Assembly: GCA_043745485.1 (NCBI GenBank)
Contig: JAYTSU010000021.1
Location: 4,972-68,971 of the forward strand
Direction: 5' to 3'
From: RYN-417 sp043745485
GTDB taxonomy: Bacteria; Patescibacteriota; Saccharimonadia; Saccharimonadales; JACDBH01
Length of the DNA: 64,000 nucleotides
Shown here: one piece after another, positions 26,434 through 34,776 of the stretch
How the letters are laid out: each line of letters starts with the position of its first letter
Numbering within the stretch: the first letter of the stretch is position 1
Program-made: the position numbers and the translations under genes
Notes under the pieces: generated by a model
The model's database searches: none
Told to the model about the DNA's origin: nothing
Seen by the model: only the letters and a program-made list of their open reading frames with translations

Positions 26434-26455
26434 ATTATACCACTCTTGTCAATAC
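26434..26455 (-). promoter_or_regulatory. 22-bp TTGACAA-N6-TATAAT element, copy B
   Basis: The minus strand reads GTATTGACAAGAGTGGTATAAT. It matches the copy at 44286-44307 in 20 of 22 positions. TTGACA and TATAAT are only 7 bases apart, too close to act as a standard -35/-10 pair. Confidence 0.6.
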
Positions 26456-26566
26456 GTTACTTAATAGTTATTTTTTGGGGTAAGGAAATAGTAAAGGTCG
26501 TACTTTAACTTTAGTGCGTGAAAGGTAGGCTTTATAACAGCGTTCAAAAATATGCGTTTATTATCT

Positions 26567-27238
26567 CTAGGCCGTAATTTTATACCCAAATCCTCGTACT
26601 GTCTGCACAAGAGTATTCTTAAACGGTCGATCTATTTTATTGCGTAAATAGCCCACATACACTTCAACTGTGTTGGGCAAAATATCATCATCGTCGCTCC
26701 ACACATGCGTAATGAGCTCGTCCTTACTAATCACGCGGCCTTTATGACGCAGCAAATATTCCAGCAAACTAAACTCTTTTGCCGTTAAACGGACATTTTT
26801 TGCACCATAATTAACGATCTTAGTGGCAGGCTCAAGGCTTAGCTTGCCAGCACTGAGCTTAGTTTGATGCAACTCTGAAGGACGACGGAGTAGGGCATGG
26901 ATACGCGCAACTAGCTCATCAAATGCGAATGGCTTAGCAAGGTAGTCGTCAGCTCCACCGTTTAAGCCTGTAACCTTTGACCCAATTGAGTCACGAGCGG
27001 CCAACATCAAAACTGGTGTATTTATACCGTTTTTTCTTAGTTCTTCACAGGTAGTCTTGCCATCAATACTGCCAGGCAACATCCAGTCGAGTATGATGGC
27101 GTCATAAACACCGCTGAGGCCGTAGCTTAGTCCGCTGTCGCCGTCTTCCACAACGTCCACACTAAAAGCCTCTTGTTCGAGCCCACGTTTAATTGCAGCT
27201 GCAATCTTTGATTCATTTTCGACAACTAATATTCTCAT
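26567..27238 (-). CDS. OmpR/PhoB-family response regulator
   Basis: 223 aa. The receiver has the acidic pair VVENESK, phospho-acceptor Asp in AIILDWMLPG (about residue 51) and the Lys in DDYLAKPFAFDEL. The C-terminal winged helix shows LTAKEFSLLEYLLRHKGRVISKDELI and TVRGFGYKI. No sensor kinase lies next to it, so it is an orphan here. TAAAAT ends 7 bases before the ATG. Target genes are unknown. Confidence 0.93.
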   Translation of the reverse strand: MRILVVENESKIAAAIKRGLEQEAFSVDVVEDGDSGLSYGLSGVYDAIILDWMLPGSIDGKTTCEELRKNGINTPVLMLAARDSIGSKVTGLNGGADDYLAKPFAFDELVARIHALLRRPSELHQTKLSAGKLSLEPATKIVNYGAKNVRLTAKEFSLLEYLLRHKGRVISKDELITHVWSDDDDILPNTVEVYVGYLRNKIDRPFKNTLVQTVRGFGYKITA

Positions 27239-27340
27239 GACATTTATTTTAAACCAGCGATGCTTAAAACAAACTGAAGATTCTTACAGCGTAGAATGTT
27301 AGTAATGCTATGGACCTGTTAAAGCTGTTATTATATTGCT

Positions 27341-28141
27341 ATGCAAGATTATTGGGTAAAGCAAGACAAGGCCACGCCCTCATACCCAGACATTTTGTGG
27401 TCGCGACCAGAAAGTAAGCAAACAGCCGGCAAGTTACTTATTGTTGGGGGTAATGCCCATGGGTTTATTGACGTCGGGCTAAGCTATCAAGCTGCCGCTA
27501 AAGCTGGGGCAGGAACGGTACATGTCTTACTGCCTGATGCGCTCAGAAAGACCGTTGGTGCAACCCTTCAGAACTGTGAGTTTGCACCAAGCACACCAAG
27601 TGGCAGCTTTGCAAAATCAGCACTAGCTGAGCTTATGGACCACGCGGGATGGGCTGACTGTGTACTGTTAGCAGGAGACTTTGGAAGAAACAGTGAGACA
27701 GCCATAATGCTCGAGGATTTTGTTCAGAAATACACTGGACCCTTGGTTATAACGCGCGATGCCCTCGATTATTTTTTGGAACATTCAGCATTACTTTTAG
27801 AGCGTGATGCAACCTGTATAGTAGGAGCGCTGGGCCAAATCCAAAAGCTGGCAGGCGACAGTCATTTTGAAGAAGCTATTACAACAAACCTTAATCTTAT
27901 AAATCTCGTCAGCGTTATGTATAACTTTGCAGGCCTCCACACAGCACATCTCATAACGCATCAACTAGGAGTTACGATTGTCGCCGCAGAAGACTGGATT
28001 TCGACCACTAAAACAGGCACGAGTGAAGAAATCTGGCGTGTTCCTACAGCAGCCAGTGCGGCAGTGTTTTGGATGCAAAACCTTAAAAAACCCTTTGAAG
28101 CATTAACTACGGCACTGGCTGATACTACAAATAACTTGTAG
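27341..28141 (+). CDS. NAD(P)H-hydrate dehydratase-like (YjeF C-terminal family)
   Basis: 266 aa ribokinase-fold protein. GKLLIVGGNAHGFIDVGLSYQAAAKAGAGTVHVLLP (residues about 30-66) matches the start of the ADP/ATP-dependent NAD(P)H-hydrate dehydratase domain. The usual late GTGD catalytic motif is not visible; the corresponding region reads EEIWRVPTAASAAVF. It is therefore either a diverged enzyme or a non-catalytic relative. The N-terminal epimerase domain of YjeF is absent. TATTAT ends 6 bases before the ATG. Confidence 0.65.
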   Translation: MQDYWVKQDKATPSYPDILWSRPESKQTAGKLLIVGGNAHGFIDVGLSYQAAAKAGAGTVHVLLPDALRKTVGATLQNCEFAPSTPSGSFAKSALAELMDHAGWADCVLLAGDFGRNSETAIMLEDFVQKYTGPLVITRDALDYFLEHSALLLERDATCIVGALGQIQKLAGDSHFEEAITTNLNLINLVSVMYNFAGLHTAHLITHQLGVTIVAAEDWISTTKTGTSEEIWRVPTAASAAVFWMQNLKKPFEALTTALADTTNNL

Positions 28142-28373
28142 CCGGGCCTGTGTCGCCTTGTAATGCAATTTGTCCCTGCTCACTGTCTGATATTTCTGAC
28201 AGTCCACTAACAAATTCTAATGTAGCCGGTTGCTCAGTAGTGTATTCAACTGCATATGCACTTGCGAGTGAGCCGACTTCTACCCATGGACCTAACTCTT
28301 TACTTTTTTGCATGCCCGTAAAACTTTCGAACCTTCTACCTTGTGGAATACCGTCCCAATAATTTCTTTTCAT
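28125..28373 (-). CDS. Small hypothetical protein, 82 aa
   Basis: Unrecognised. MKRNYWDGIPQGRRFESF opens a soluble protein with an acidic C-terminus. It overlaps the tail of the previous plus-strand gene by 17 bases. TATAAC ends 7 bases before the ATG, the same start architecture as the well-supported genes here, which is the main reason for accepting it. Confidence 0.55.
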   Translation of the reverse strand: MKRNYWDGIPQGRRFESFTGMQKSKELGPWVEVGSLASAYAVEYTTEQPATLEFVSGLSEISDSEQGQIALQGDTGPATSYL

Positions 28374-28518
28374 ACCACTAGTTATAGACCTGTGTAAGAA
28401 ATATTACAAACTGTTTTTTTATGCTTAAGCTTTATTACTGTTATTTGAAAAAAGAGCTCGATCGGCGCAGTTATAATCAGTCAATTTTTATGGATTTTGG
28501 AATGTCGCTTAAATAAGA

Positions 28519-28550
28519 ATAGACCTCAAACTAAATGTTTTGAGGCCTAT
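28519..28550 (-). terminator. Terminator downstream of tRNA-Leu
   Basis: ATAGACCTCAAA (28519-28530) pairs with TTTGAGGCCTAT (28539-28550), 12 bp with one G-U type pair. On the minus strand it is followed by TCTTATTT. Confidence 0.6.
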
Positions 28551-28570
28551 CTGTAACGGCGTATTTTACA

Positions 28571-28656
28571 TGGTGGGCAAGGAGAGACTTGAACTCTCAC
28601 GAACTTACGTTCACAGGATTTTGAGTCCAGCGCGTCTACCATTCCGCCACTCGCCC
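28571..28656 (-). tRNA. tRNA-Leu (anticodon CAA)
   Basis: 86 nt class II tRNA. The acceptor GGGCGAG pairs with CTTGCCC; discriminator A and encoded CCA follow (plus TGG at 28571-28573). The anticodon loop CTCAAAA gives CAA. The variable arm TGAACGTAAGTTCG forms a hairpin, and the T-arm contains GTTCAAGTC. Confidence 0.95.
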
Positions 28657-28723
28657 AGCACAACACGTATGTAAGAACAGGGGGAATTATACTATACTGG
28701 GTTATATTAGACATAGCATAAAC

Positions 28724-29980
28724 ATGAACGATACCAATAATACTTTCGACCAGCCAAACGCTCACCTTATCAAAAGAGGCAAGGAGTCTTTTAAAACTGT
28801 GCCAAACCCAGCCGCCGATCTTATCCGTCAAAAACTCGATGCGCTCTATCAAACAGAGCCTGATGCAGTTGAAGAAGCGGTCGAAACGGCTGTGATTGCA
28901 GTTAAAAGATCTAAACATCAACAATTCATGTACGAACTGTCCACATCAGGCAAACCGCTTGCTGTTGTTCAGACCGAGTGGCATAACTACTACACGCTGC
29001 TTAATGACACCGAAAAGCGCATTGTGTGGCAAGAATTCTATGCTGCTAATGAGCAGCAATCCTCTTACTTTAAAGCCCAGCCTGCCATGCATACTACAGC
29101 AACTGAGAATAAACCTCAGGTTTTACAAGCAGCTATGCAACCGGCTGTGGCCTCACTAGCGGAAACAACAAGAAACGCAGCCAAGACTCGAGCATCCGGA
29201 ATGCGTTCGGTGGCAGAGCTTAAAAAACAAATTACTGGCAAAGTGCGCGTGCGGGGGAAACTCTCAAAAAAGCAGCATCTGCAATCACTCGGCTTTGGCC
29301 TGGCCATGGGAGCAGTGGTTGTCATAATCCTGTTGTTTGGGTTTTTTAACGAGCGTTTTATAGCACCATTCATAACTCCTAGTAGAAGTGTTAGCGCCAC
29401 GCCACTGATCCTTGACCCCAACAATGCAGCAGTAGATGCTAGCCCCCAAGTTATTATTCCAAAGATTAATGTCCAGGCACCTGTTGTGTACGACGTACCT
29501 ACAATTGCTGAGGCTGACGTCCAGTCTGGATTAGAGCGTGGAATAGTTCACTATGTCACTACCAGCAACCCCGGTGAACAAGGAAATGCCGTATTTTTTG
29601 GTCATAGTAGTAGCAATATTCTCAACCGAGGTAGATACAAATATGCTTTTGTTCTCTTGAGCTACCTAAACATCAATGATACGTTTTATATGCAAAAAGG
29701 CGGCGTTCGGTATGTTTACAAGGTATTTGATAAAAAAATCATACAGCCTACTGATGTTGGTATTTTGAACCCTATTGCAGGTCATTCATCGACTGCAACA
29801 CTTATTACTTGTGACCCACCTGGCACAAACGTGAATAGAATGGTTATAATTGGCGATCAAATCAGCCCAGATCCAGTCGGAAATGCTTCCAGCACAGCTC
29901 TTCAAACAGATGCAAAACCTAAGGCTTTAGCGGGTAACTCAGAGTCTTTGTGGCACCGAATAATTACATCTATTTTCTAA
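28724..29980 (+). CDS. Sortase with long cytoplasmic N-terminal region
   Basis: 418 aa. About 190 polar residues precede one transmembrane helix (about 193-212), after which the sortase beta-barrel begins. Catalytic His is in FFGHSSS (about residue 293), Cys in TLITCDPPG (about 362) and Arg in NVNRMVIIG (about 370). Most sortases have only a short N-terminus, so the large inside domain is unusual. It could attach surface proteins to the cell wall or assemble pili. No obvious LPXTG substrate was seen in the window. A TATACT promoter lies about 25 bases upstream. Confidence 0.85.
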   Translation: MNDTNNTFDQPNAHLIKRGKESFKTVPNPAADLIRQKLDALYQTEPDAVEEAVETAVIAVKRSKHQQFMYELSTSGKPLAVVQTEWHNYYTLLNDTEKRIVWQEFYAANEQQSSYFKAQPAMHTTATENKPQVLQAAMQPAVASLAETTRNAAKTRASGMRSVAELKKQITGKVRVRGKLSKKQHLQSLGFGLAMGAVVVIILLFGFFNERFIAPFITPSRSVSATPLILDPNNAAVDASPQVIIPKINVQAPVVYDVPTIAEADVQSGLERGIVHYVTTSNPGEQGNAVFFGHSSSNILNRGRYKYAFVLLSYLNINDTFYMQKGGVRYVYKVFDKKIIQPTDVGILNPIAGHSSTATLITCDPPGTNVNRMVIIGDQISPDPVGNASSTALQTDAKPKALAGNSESLWHRIITSIF

Positions 29981-29985
29981 TAATC

Positions 29986-31464
29986 CTACTTTTTCTGTAA
30001 GCTTGTTAGCGTCAAAGAGAAGCGTCCCGTCACTGTCTTAGAAGGAGCAAGAGTAATGATATTCTTATCATCAGCACTAAAATATAGGCTGTCCTTAAGA
30101 CTTGGTACCAGCGCTTGTTCGTTTGATCCTTCGAAGTCAACCATATAGCCTATACCCTTATCAACGAGCTTAAAGCGAAAGCTATCCAGCCACACCAGTT
30201 TTTCTGATGGCTCAATAAAATGGTTCAGTAGAAGCTTAAACTGCCTATCGCCTTCGATGTCATAGACAATAACATTATTGCCGGATTGGGCTGCTATAAG
30301 ATGTGAATCTGGCGAAAAAGACACAAATTTTAAATTCGCAAGTCTCATTACTGAAGGAATTAATAAGGCTTTATTCTGTTGACCCTTAAGAGTTGGCAGC
30401 GGGTCCCGATATACAAATAACGCGTCATCAACATTGGTACCAACTACGTAATACGGTGTGCCGTCAAATTGGTCTACGTCTAACAAATATGTTGGTGCTT
30501 CGGCAACAGATTTTAGTAAGTATGATGCTTTGTCACTTTCACGAATTCGAACATCTACTTTATTAGTCTCGGCTCCAGTTTTTGTAGCATACAAGATTAT
30601 GTCTGGCCCATATGTCTTAAAGCTAAGGACGTTATTAATTAAAGCTCCGGAAACCGTACGGTTTTTTAGGTCACCTTGGCGCAGCACTCCACCTACGGCG
30701 TCATATATGTACAACTGATCACTTTTCTTGTCCCGAAGCGTCACGTCCGTAGGTGTGACCGTCAGCGTCGTATTTATATTGACGCTGCTCGCAACTGTAT
30801 CCGTATCAAGCATTAAAAATTCGTTCGAACTCTCAAAATCTCGACGGAGCAAGACATGTCGATTGTCCGCAGCCCAACGTAAAATGGAGATGCTAGCAGC
30901 TTTTGCAGGATCAGTAATTATAGCCGAGGGTATGGTCAGTACAATAGGATTAGCGGTGGGAGAGTTTAAGTCATAGAGGTCAAAAGTATAGGTTTGACCT
31001 GGTTGTTGCACCAATAACCAGCGCTTGTCTGGACTTTGCGAACTTAAACCGGGTGCAGCCGAATACAGCTGGCTTTCTGAGGTAATAACTGTTTTTGGAA
31101 TCATTAAAGGATAGACAAGGCGTTCAATACTTCCGCCCTCAAGCGTAAATGTCCGGTTCCAGTCTCTATAGCCATCATGAGTGATCTTAATGGTATATTG
31201 TTTACTTCCCGGAAGGACTAGTCGGCTCGCCGTTCTGCTGCCTTGTAGTACGCCGTTTACAAACATTGTGCTGTTGCCAGGCTGCGAATCGGCAAACACA
31301 GTACCGTTTTGAATAACGTCACCTGTCTTATGGTCTACATCATAACCAAAGGCGCTAAATAGGAGGATGAGCGTACCCATAGCAATTGCTACTGCCATTA
31401 AGCCATAGCCAATAAACAGGCGTTTACGATGAGACTTTTTTCGTTTTGGGTCTAGGAAATCCAT
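29986..31464 (-). CDS. Membrane-anchored PEGA / beta-propeller protein
   Basis: 492 aa. A basic N-terminus and one transmembrane helix (about residues 15-38) lead to a PEGA-like domain (MFVNGVLQGSRTASRLVLPG, ITHDGYRDW). The rest is a series of WD/TolB-like beta blades (SPDKRWLLVQ, LRWAADNRHVLL, FSPDSHLIAAQSGNNVIVYD). Likely outside the cell, in protein-protein contact. Function unknown. TATAAT lies 14 bases before the ATG. Confidence 0.75.
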   Translation of the reverse strand: MDFLDPKRKKSHRKRLFIGYGLMAVAIAMGTLILLFSAFGYDVDHKTGDVIQNGTVFADSQPGNSTMFVNGVLQGSRTASRLVLPGSKQYTIKITHDGYRDWNRTFTLEGGSIERLVYPLMIPKTVITSESQLYSAAPGLSSQSPDKRWLLVQQPGQTYTFDLYDLNSPTANPIVLTIPSAIITDPAKAASISILRWAADNRHVLLRRDFESSNEFLMLDTDTVASSVNINTTLTVTPTDVTLRDKKSDQLYIYDAVGGVLRQGDLKNRTVSGALINNVLSFKTYGPDIILYATKTGAETNKVDVRIRESDKASYLLKSVAEAPTYLLDVDQFDGTPYYVVGTNVDDALFVYRDPLPTLKGQQNKALLIPSVMRLANLKFVSFSPDSHLIAAQSGNNVIVYDIEGDRQFKLLLNHFIEPSEKLVWLDSFRFKLVDKGIGYMVDFEGSNEQALVPSLKDSLYFSADDKNIITLAPSKTVTGRFSLTLTSLQKK

Positions 31465-31639
31465 AGGTGATCGTTTTTATTATACTGCTTCTTGCATAGT
31501 TATAGCAGTTTCAGACGTTTCTTACTAATAATTATAAGAATGCGTGCTTGCATAACAGGCATAAGCACAGTAAGATTAGTTCTAATAGCTCCAGCAATAT
31601 TCCGTATCAAACAGCTTAAATGGAACAAAAAGTCAAACC

Positions 31640-32701
31640 GTGGGTAAACAGATACACCAATCAGTCATAGAGCTCAACGGACAACGCTTTAATGCTCGTA
31701 CTGGCACGATGATTAATGGCGTCAGCATGCCGGCAACACCCATAGTAAGACCAACAATGACTGATGTAGCAGATCGACCAAGAAATCCGAGAGCTACTAC
31801 CGCCAGTAAACAAATACACAAAGCTACTCAGCCAGGCAAAACACTGATGCGTCACGCCGTTAAGAGACCTTCGACCATTACCGACCACCGAACAATTGCC
31901 ATGGATGTAGTGCCGCAAAAACCTGGTCAAGTTACTTTAGAAAAGTTTCACTCCGTAAACCCTGAACGAGGTCACCGAGCTGAATCAGTTCGACAAAACA
32001 CACGGGTCAGCCGTTTTGGCGGTGAACTTCGCGGAGCCGTAACGCTACCTTCAAAACAACCTATGATAACGACGCAGTTATCCATGCCCGTGCAGCACCT
32101 TACCACACCTCTTTCCCAGCATCGAACCGGCTCAGCTACAGCTGCAAAAATCCTTGAGAAAGGGCTCCGTAGCGCAACCTCTCACGAAGCCGTCATGCCT
32201 AAAAAAGCTAAATTACATCACCGCTTTGGTAAAAAACTTGGTTTGAGCGCACGCTCAGCAACACTTGTCACGAGCAGTATGGCCGTTTTAGTCATCGGTG
32301 GAATCTTTGCTTACCAAAACATCCCGAATATTGCCGTGCATTATGCCAGCACCAAAGCAGGAATAAGTGCAAGTCTTCCAACCTATCAACCATCTGGCTT
32401 TACTGTTAATAATCATGTCACCTACAGTCCGGGTGAAATAAGTGTTGCCTACAAGGCTAATGCTGATAACCGTGCTTATGTCGTAACTCAAAAGACAACC
32501 AACTGGAATAGCGACGCTTTAAAAGAGCATTTAATGGGCATAAGTGGTTCGATACCACAAATCTACCCAGACAGCGGACGCACTATCTACCTACATGATA
32601 GTCATGAAGCAGACTGGGTTAACAACGGCGTCTGGTACAGCATTACCGGTAACTCAGACCTCAACACCGATCAACTCATCAAAATCGCTACATCTTTATA
32701 A
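31640..32701 (+). CDS. Membrane protein with DUF4367-like exterior domain
   Basis: 353 aa from a GTG. No in-frame ATG fits; an ATG at 31620 is in another frame. Residues 1-215 are basic, low-complexity and probably disordered inside the cell. One helix (about 216-233) is followed by a ~110-residue exterior domain (YQPSGFTVNN, YKANADNRAYVVTQ, WYSITGNSDLNTDQLIKIATSL). The ending resembles DUF4367 domains found in anti-sigma or sporulation proteins. The start codon is the uncertain part. Confidence 0.65.
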   Translation: MGKQIHQSVIELNGQRFNARTGTMINGVSMPATPIVRPTMTDVADRPRNPRATTASKQIHKATQPGKTLMRHAVKRPSTITDHRTIAMDVVPQKPGQVTLEKFHSVNPERGHRAESVRQNTRVSRFGGELRGAVTLPSKQPMITTQLSMPVQHLTTPLSQHRTGSATAAKILEKGLRSATSHEAVMPKKAKLHHRFGKKLGLSARSATLVTSSMAVLVIGGIFAYQNIPNIAVHYASTKAGISASLPTYQPSGFTVNNHVTYSPGEISVAYKANADNRAYVVTQKTTNWNSDALKEHLMGISGSIPQIYPDSGRTIYLHDSHEADWVNNGVWYSITGNSDLNTDQLIKIATSL

Positions 32702-32920
32702 AACAGTGAGAAGTGGGCGAAAGTTTATAAAAACTCAAACAAAGAAGTTTTTATAATTGGTACTATCCGTGACATAACTGACCAGAAGCAAAAAGAAAAA
32801 GTACTCGAGGAAAGTAACACATTATTAGCTAAAATGAATGAAATGATGGTCAACCGCGAATTACGCATGTCAAAACTCAAGAAAGAAATCGCAGATCTTA
32901 AGAAGACAGTTCAACCCTAA
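32702..32920 (+). pseudogene. PAS-domain C-terminal remnant with coiled coil
   Basis: Directly after the TAA at 32699-32701, the same frame continues open for 72 codons to TAA at 32918. It reads SEKWAKVYKNS, then the PAC motif FIIGTIRDITDQKQKEK and a coiled coil (MNEMMVNRELRMSKLKKEI). This is the conserved end of PAS sensory proteins, but no start codon or N-terminal half exists. It is probably the remnant of a deleted sensor gene. An ATG inside the coiled coil could at most give a ~25-residue peptide. Confidence 0.65.
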
Positions 32921-32934
32921 TTACTGAACTGAGG

Positions 32935-34602
32935 CTACTGTAATCTATGTTTAATGCGCGCAACACCCATGACTTGCATTATGGTCCAAAGATCAGGCGT
33001 ACGGTTTTTACCAGTTAATTTAACGCGAATAATCCGTGCAAAGTCCGCCACATTACCCTTATATTGTTCTGGCGAGTCTTTAAATGCTTTATTGTCAGTA
33101 GCGAAGCCGGATTTTTCAGCAGCGGATTTTAGCTTGTTAAACCATGTCTGTTGATCATCGGACGCATCATAGCTATTTAGAAATTCTGCGCAGGCCAAAG
33201 CAATCAAATCGGCAGAGAAGTCTTTTAGTTCGCTCGGGATACGAGTTGCAAACTGTGGTCCAAATAATTCATCGAAGAAATAACCATATTGTTCGGGTGC
33301 ATCCGACCACTTCGCAAGGTCTTTTCGTGGCTTGTCACCGTTGCGCTCCACCTCAAAAACGTGCATCGCATAGGCGCGATCTTTATCTGCAGCTTCAACT
33401 AAATATGTGGCTTCGTTTTTAGCCCAGGTCATAAGCTCTTGTTCAAAGTCATGCTGTGACATTGCGCCGATAATATCCTTGCTGATATCGTCTAATTTTT
33501 GAAGATCCAATAATGCGCCGCGCGCCTTGGCCCACTTTTCAAAACTAAAAGGGAAGTCCCTCAAAGGCTTGCTTGGATGTTCAAGGCGCCAATCTTCAAA
33601 ATTACTATTACCAAGTCGTACAAGATATTCAAGCACAGCTTGCACAGGGTAACCTGCTGTTATAAAAAAGGTCACATTTGCTTCAGGGTCCTTACGCTTG
33701 CTGAGCTTACGCTTAGCACCGTTGTCTATAATACTAATAGGTGCAAACTGCGCGTAGGTAAACGGTGCTATGCCAAGTGCTTCTGCCAGCTCAATATGGA
33801 GTGGCGTGCTTGGAAGCCATTCATCGCCTCTTAGAACAATCGTGGTTTTCATCAGATGGTCGTCAACAACATGGGCCAGGTGATAGGTTGGCAAACGCCA
33901 TTCGTCACTCTTTATAAGTGGCACGTCGAGGTCATTTTCGGGCAGCTCCAAATCTCCTTTTAACACATCATGTATCTTGACACGCTTCTCATGACTACCA
34001 AGCGACTTAAAACGAAGCACAAATGGTTTACTAGCATCTAAGGCAGCAATAATCTTAGTCTCTGGACGGTCGCGCCACAACGCCCATGTGCCGTAATAGC
34101 CAGGGCGCACTTTAGCTACCTGCTGTGCTTTATAATTTTGATCAAGCTCTTCGCTAGTTGCAAAACACGGATATGCCCGCCCGCGATTCAATAAATCTAT
34201 TGCATACCCAAGATACATTGCTCCTCGTTCGCTTTGTAAATATGGCCCATATTGTCCATAATTTTTGCTTTCAGCCGTAACTCCCTCATCTGCTTTTAGG
34301 TCAAACGTTTCCAATGCAGACACAATCGTTTTAACACCGTCTACTATCTCTCTTTTCTTGTCAGTATCTTCAATTCTTAGCATATTAACACCGCCAGACT
34401 GCGTAGCAACCAGCTTGTTGATAAGAGACATATAAATAGTTCCAATATGCACAAAGCCTGTAGGACTTGGGGCCGAGCGCGTCACAATGGCTCCATCAGG
34501 CAATGTACGAGCGGGATACTTGGCTTCACTGTTTGCGCGCAGTGTAAAACCTTCTGGCGCTAATAACGTGGTTAACCGCTCAATGAGTTTTTTTGTATAC
34601 AT
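32935..34602 (-). CDS. gltX: Glutamyl-tRNA synthetase
   Basis: 555 aa class I synthetase. HIGH motif is HIGT in SPTGFVHIGTIYMS (about residues 52-55). KMSKS appears as KLSKRKDPE (about residue 305). LRIEDTDKKR is the typical Glu-binding block. It charges tRNA-Glu and possibly tRNA-Gln, given that tRNA-Gln is present and no glnS is seen. TACAAT ends 8 bases before the ATG. The 174 bases to the next gene contain only an ACTCC/GGAGT hairpin (about 34728-34753). Confidence 0.95.
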   Translation of the reverse strand: MYTKKLIERLTTLLAPEGFTLRANSEAKYPARTLPDGAIVTRSAPSPTGFVHIGTIYMSLINKLVATQSGGVNMLRIEDTDKKREIVDGVKTIVSALETFDLKADEGVTAESKNYGQYGPYLQSERGAMYLGYAIDLLNRGRAYPCFATSEELDQNYKAQQVAKVRPGYYGTWALWRDRPETKIIAALDASKPFVLRFKSLGSHEKRVKIHDVLKGDLELPENDLDVPLIKSDEWRLPTYHLAHVVDDHLMKTTIVLRGDEWLPSTPLHIELAEALGIAPFTYAQFAPISIIDNGAKRKLSKRKDPEANVTFFITAGYPVQAVLEYLVRLGNSNFEDWRLEHPSKPLRDFPFSFEKWAKARGALLDLQKLDDISKDIIGAMSQHDFEQELMTWAKNEATYLVEAADKDRAYAMHVFEVERNGDKPRKDLAKWSDAPEQYGYFFDELFGPQFATRIPSELKDFSADLIALACAEFLNSYDASDDQQTWFNKLKSAAEKSGFATDNKAFKDSPEQYKGNVADFARIIRVKLTGKNRTPDLWTIMQVMGVARIKHRLQ

Positions 34603-34776
34603 ATAAAGAGATTGTATCAGAGGTTATGAGCATTCAACAAAGTGATCCGGCTGTAGCGATACCTTTGCCTAAACGAAAGTAACTGCATGTAAGCCAGTAG
34701 ATATATTTTAGGTTGATCTTGCAAACTCCGCAGAACCTGTTCCGTGGAGTAACGCTTATGGTACAATTTATAGCAA

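Noticed and set aside
31620..31670. ATG at 31620 as start for the DUF4367-like gene
   Set aside because: It is in a different frame and stops after about 16 codons.
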